NCBI RefSeq assembly: GCF_000802185.1
Contig: NZ_KN676113.1
Coordinates: forward strand, 1,942,819-2,006,818
Reading direction: 5' to 3'
Source of the DNA: Belnapia sp. F-4-1
GTDB taxonomy: Bacteria; Pseudomonadota; Alphaproteobacteria; Acetobacterales; Acetobacteraceae
DNA: 64,000 nucleotides
In this document: in pieces, positions 61,932 to 64,000 of the stretch
Position numbering within the stretch: the stretch's first letter is position 1
Layout of the letters: the number at the start of each line of letters is the position of its first letter
The notes under the pieces: generated by a model
What the model saw: the letters and a program-made list of their open reading frames with translations, nothing else
What the model was told of the DNA's origin: nothing
Database searches by the model: none
Position numbers and translations under genes: made by a program

Positions 61932-62954
61932 GTGACCGGGCGGCGCGCCTTCCCCTTCTCCGCCATCGTCGGGCAGGAGGAGATGAAGCTGGCGATCCTC
62001 ATCGCCGCCATCGACCCCGGCATCGGCGGCGTGCTCGTCTTCGGCGACCGCGGCACCGGCAAGTCCACCGCCATCCGCGCGCTCGCCGCCCTGCTGCCCG
62101 AGATCCCCGTCATCGAGGGCTGCCCCTATCGCTGCGACCCGGCCGACGAGGCCGCGCTCTGCGCCGAGTGCCGCACCCGCCGCCCGCTGCGCACCGCCAT
62201 GGCGCCCGTCCCGGTCGTGGACCTGCCGCTCGGCGCGACGGAAGACCGCGTGCTCGGCGCCCTCGACATCCAGCGCGCCCTGGCCGAGGGGGTGAAGAGC
62301 TTCGAGCCCGGCCTCCTCGCCCGCGCGCATCGCGGCTTCCTCTACATCGACGAGGTGAACCTGCTTGAGGACCACCTGGTCGACCTCCTGCTCGACGTCG
62401 CCGCCTCCGGCGAGAACGTCGTGGAGCGCGAGGGCCTGTCCATTCGCCACCCCGCCCGCTTCGTCCTGGTCGGCAGCGGCAACCCGGAGGAAGGCGAGCT
62501 TCGCCCCCAGCTCCTCGACCGCTTCGGCCTTTCGGTGGAGGTGACGACCCCGCGCGACCTCCCCAGCCGCATCGAGGTCATCCGCCGCCGCGACGCCTTC
62601 GAGCGCGACCCGTCCGGCTTCACCGCCCACTGGTCCGGCGCCGAAGCCGAGCTGCGCCGCCGCATCCTCGCCGCCCGCACCCGCTTGCCCGACATCGCGC
62701 TCCCCGATGCTGCGCTGGAACGCGCCGCCCGCCTCTGCCTCGCCCTCGGCACCGACGGCCTCCGCGGCGAATTGACCCTCATCCGCGCCGCCCGGGCGCT
62801 CGCCGCTTTCGAGGGCGAGGCCGAGGTGGACGACGCCGCCCTCCGCCGCGTCGCCCCGCCCGCGCTCCGCCACCGCCTCCGCCGCAACCCGCTGGACGAG
62901 GCCGTCTCCACGACGAGGGTCGAACGCGCCATCGCCGAGGTCTTCGTCCCGTGA
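61932..62954 (+). CDS. bchI: Magnesium chelatase ATPase subunit I
   Basis: An AAA+ ATPase that drives Mg insertion with BchD and BchH. The 340-residue protein has FPFSAIVGQEEMKLAILIAA, Walker A GDRGTGKST, the Cys-containing insert CPYRCDPADEAALCAECR, Walker B FLYIDEVNLL and the sensor GSGNPEEGELRPQLLDRFGL. Starts with GTG; the stop overlaps the bchD start as GTGA. Confidence 0.96.
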   Translation: MTGRRAFPFSAIVGQEEMKLAILIAAIDPGIGGVLVFGDRGTGKSTAIRALAALLPEIPVIEGCPYRCDPADEAALCAECRTRRPLRTAMAPVPVVDLPLGATEDRVLGALDIQRALAEGVKSFEPGLLARAHRGFLYIDEVNLLEDHLVDLLLDVAASGENVVEREGLSIRHPARFVLVGSGNPEEGELRPQLLDRFGLSVEVTTPRDLPSRIEVIRRRDAFERDPSGFTAHWSGAEAELRRRILAARTRLPDIALPDAALERAARLCLALGTDGLRGELTLIRAARALAAFEGEAEVDDAALRRVAPPALRHRLRRNPLDEAVSTTRVERAIAEVFVP

Positions 62955-64000
62955 CCCCAACCGCCGAGCCCTGGGTCGATGCCGCGCGGGCCGCCGCCCT
63001 CCTGGCCATCGACCCGGCCGGGCTCGGCGGCGCCACCCTTCGCGCCCCGCCCGGCCCGGTGCGCGAGGCCTGGCTCGCCCTGCTGCGCGGCCTCCTGCCG
63101 CCGGCGACGCCCTGGCGCCGCCTACCCCTCGGCATCGCCGATTCCCGCCTGCTCGGCGGCCTCGACCTCGCCGCCACCCTGCAATCCGGCCGCCTCGTCG
63201 CCGAGCGCGGCCTCCTCGCCGAGGCCGATGGCGGCCTCCTTCTCCTGGCGATGGCCGAGCGACTCGCCCCCGGCACCGCCGCCCGCCTCGTCGCCGCGCT
63301 GGACACCGGCGAGGTCGCCGCCGAGCGCGATGGGCTCACCCTCCGCGCCCCCGCCCGCCTCGCCCTCATCGCCCTCGACGAGGGGATCGGGCCCGATGAA
63401 TCCCCGCCCGCCTCGCTGCTGGATCGCCTGGCCCTCCGCCTCGACCTCGCCCCGATCCCGCCCTCCGCCACCACGGCGCTCGCCCCCACCGCCGGCCAGA
63501 TCATCGCCGCCCGCGCCCTGCTCCCCCGGATCGCCGCCGGCCCGGACGTGCTGGAGGCCCTCTGTGCCACCGCCGCCGCCCTCGGCATCGACAGCCTCCG
63601 CCCGCCCCTGCTGGCGCTGCGCCTCGCCCGCGCCGCTGCCGCCCTGGCCGGCCGCGAGGCGGTGGCCGAGGAGGACGCGGCGCTGGCCGCCCGCCTCGTC
63701 CTCGGCCCCCGTGCCACCCAGGCCCCCGCCGCCCCCGAGCAGGAGGCGCCACCCCCGCCGCCCGAGACGGCCGAGGACCAGCCGCCCCAACCCAGCCCCG
63801 AGCAGATGGGCGAGATCCTCCTCGCCGCCGCCGAGGCCGCCATCCCCGCCGGCCTGCTGGATGGGCTCCGCCTCGCCCCCGCCCGCACCCGCACCCCCGG
63901 CACCTCCGGCACGCGCCGCGCCTCGCCCCTGCGCGGCCGCCCCATCGGCAGCCGCCCCGGCGAGCTGCGCGGCGGCGCCCGCCTCGCTCTGGTCGATACC
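62951..64000 (+). CDS. bchD: Magnesium chelatase subunit D (5' part, cut by the window end)
   Basis: The first 350 codons of BchD run to the window edge with no stop. The N-terminal AAA+-like domain lacks Walker A, as in BchD generally; GIADSRLLGGLDLAATLQSG and LVAERGLLAEADGGLLLLAM are typical. A Pro-rich acidic linker follows (about 258-280: EQEAPPPPPETAEDQPPQPS). The C-terminal integrin-I domain lies outside the window. The GTG start at 62951 overlaps the bchI stop. Confidence 0.93.
   Translation, partial: MTPTAEPWVDAARAAALLAIDPAGLGGATLRAPPGPVREAWLALLRGLLPPATPWRRLPLGIADSRLLGGLDLAATLQSGRLVAERGLLAEADGGLLLLAMAERLAPGTAARLVAALDTGEVAAERDGLTLRAPARLALIALDEGIGPDESPPASLLDRLALRLDLAPIPPSATTALAPTAGQIIAARALLPRIAAGPDVLEALCATAAALGIDSLRPPLLALRLARAAAALAGREAVAEEDAALAARLVLGPRATQAPAAPEQEAPPPPPETAEDQPPQPSPEQMGEILLAAAEAAIPAGLLDGLRLAPARTRTPGTSGTRRASPLRGRPIGSRPGELRGGARLALVDT

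Overview
The window is high-GC, densely packed chromosomal DNA from an alphaproteobacterium. It is most likely an aerobic anoxygenic phototroph of the Acetobacteraceae (Roseomonas or Rhodopila-like relatives). Three things suggest this: a large photosynthesis gene cluster (PGC) that uses the oxygen-dependent cyclase AcsF, a high-potential iron-sulfur protein (HiPIP) inside the PGC, and a partial Sox sulfur-oxidation set. The genus is inferred from gene content only. No rRNA, tRNA or CRISPR array was seen.

Layout. Positions 1-12 kb hold mixed metabolic genes: an asparagine-synthase-like protein, an orphan TAXI binding protein, an exported lyase of the argininosuccinate lyase superfamily, a PaiB-like flavoprotein, an MscS-type channel, a six-helix potassium channel with a C-terminal zinc ribbon, argG, a penicillin-binding-protein-like serine hydrolase and a peptide-type binding protein. 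Between the two channel genes (6326-6793) lies a scar made of gene ends. It includes a 234-bp inverted copy of argG sequence and the 3' end of a chemoreceptor gene.

Positions 12-18.7 kb carry a tightly overlapping minus-strand operon: a cupin, a two-subunit molybdenum hydroxylase, a small cytochrome c, a flavocytochrome c sulfide dehydrogenase-type flavoprotein, then SoxX, SoxY, SoxZ and SoxA. SoxB and SoxCD are absent from the window, and SoxY has an atypical C-terminus. Positions 18.8-24.3 kb hold a PhnZ-like HD protein and a glycerol-phosphate/sugar-type ABC operon ending in a metallophosphoesterase. An IS1182-family element (24783-26228) has inserted into the CTAG end of a REP-like hairpin next to a PhoX-type gene.

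Positions 28-39 kb hold an OmpR-type regulator, MarC, a five-PAS hybrid histidine kinase, a frameshifted N-acyl-D-amino-acid deacylase, a polysaccharide-deacetylase-family enzyme, a small membrane protein, a short-chain dehydrogenase and a polar amino acid ABC transporter without its ATPase.

From 39.1 kb to the right edge is the PGC. A minus-strand arm reads aerR-ppsR-bchG-(PucC family)-bchP-hemC. A divergent plus-strand arm reads bchF-bchN-bchB-bchH-bchL-bchM-lhaA-puhA-puhB-puhC-orf-acsF-puhE-hemA-HiPIP-bchI-bchD, and bchD runs off the window. Together these encode aminolevulinate synthesis, porphobilinogen deamination, Mg insertion, methylation, ring-E closure, protochlorophyllide reduction, C3 hydration, esterification and phytyl reduction, plus the reaction-centre H subunit and assembly factors. 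The repressor PpsR and its B12-binding antagonist AerR sit at the divergence point, beside TGT-N12-ACA-type operators. The puf operon, bchCXYZ and carotenoid genes are not in the window.
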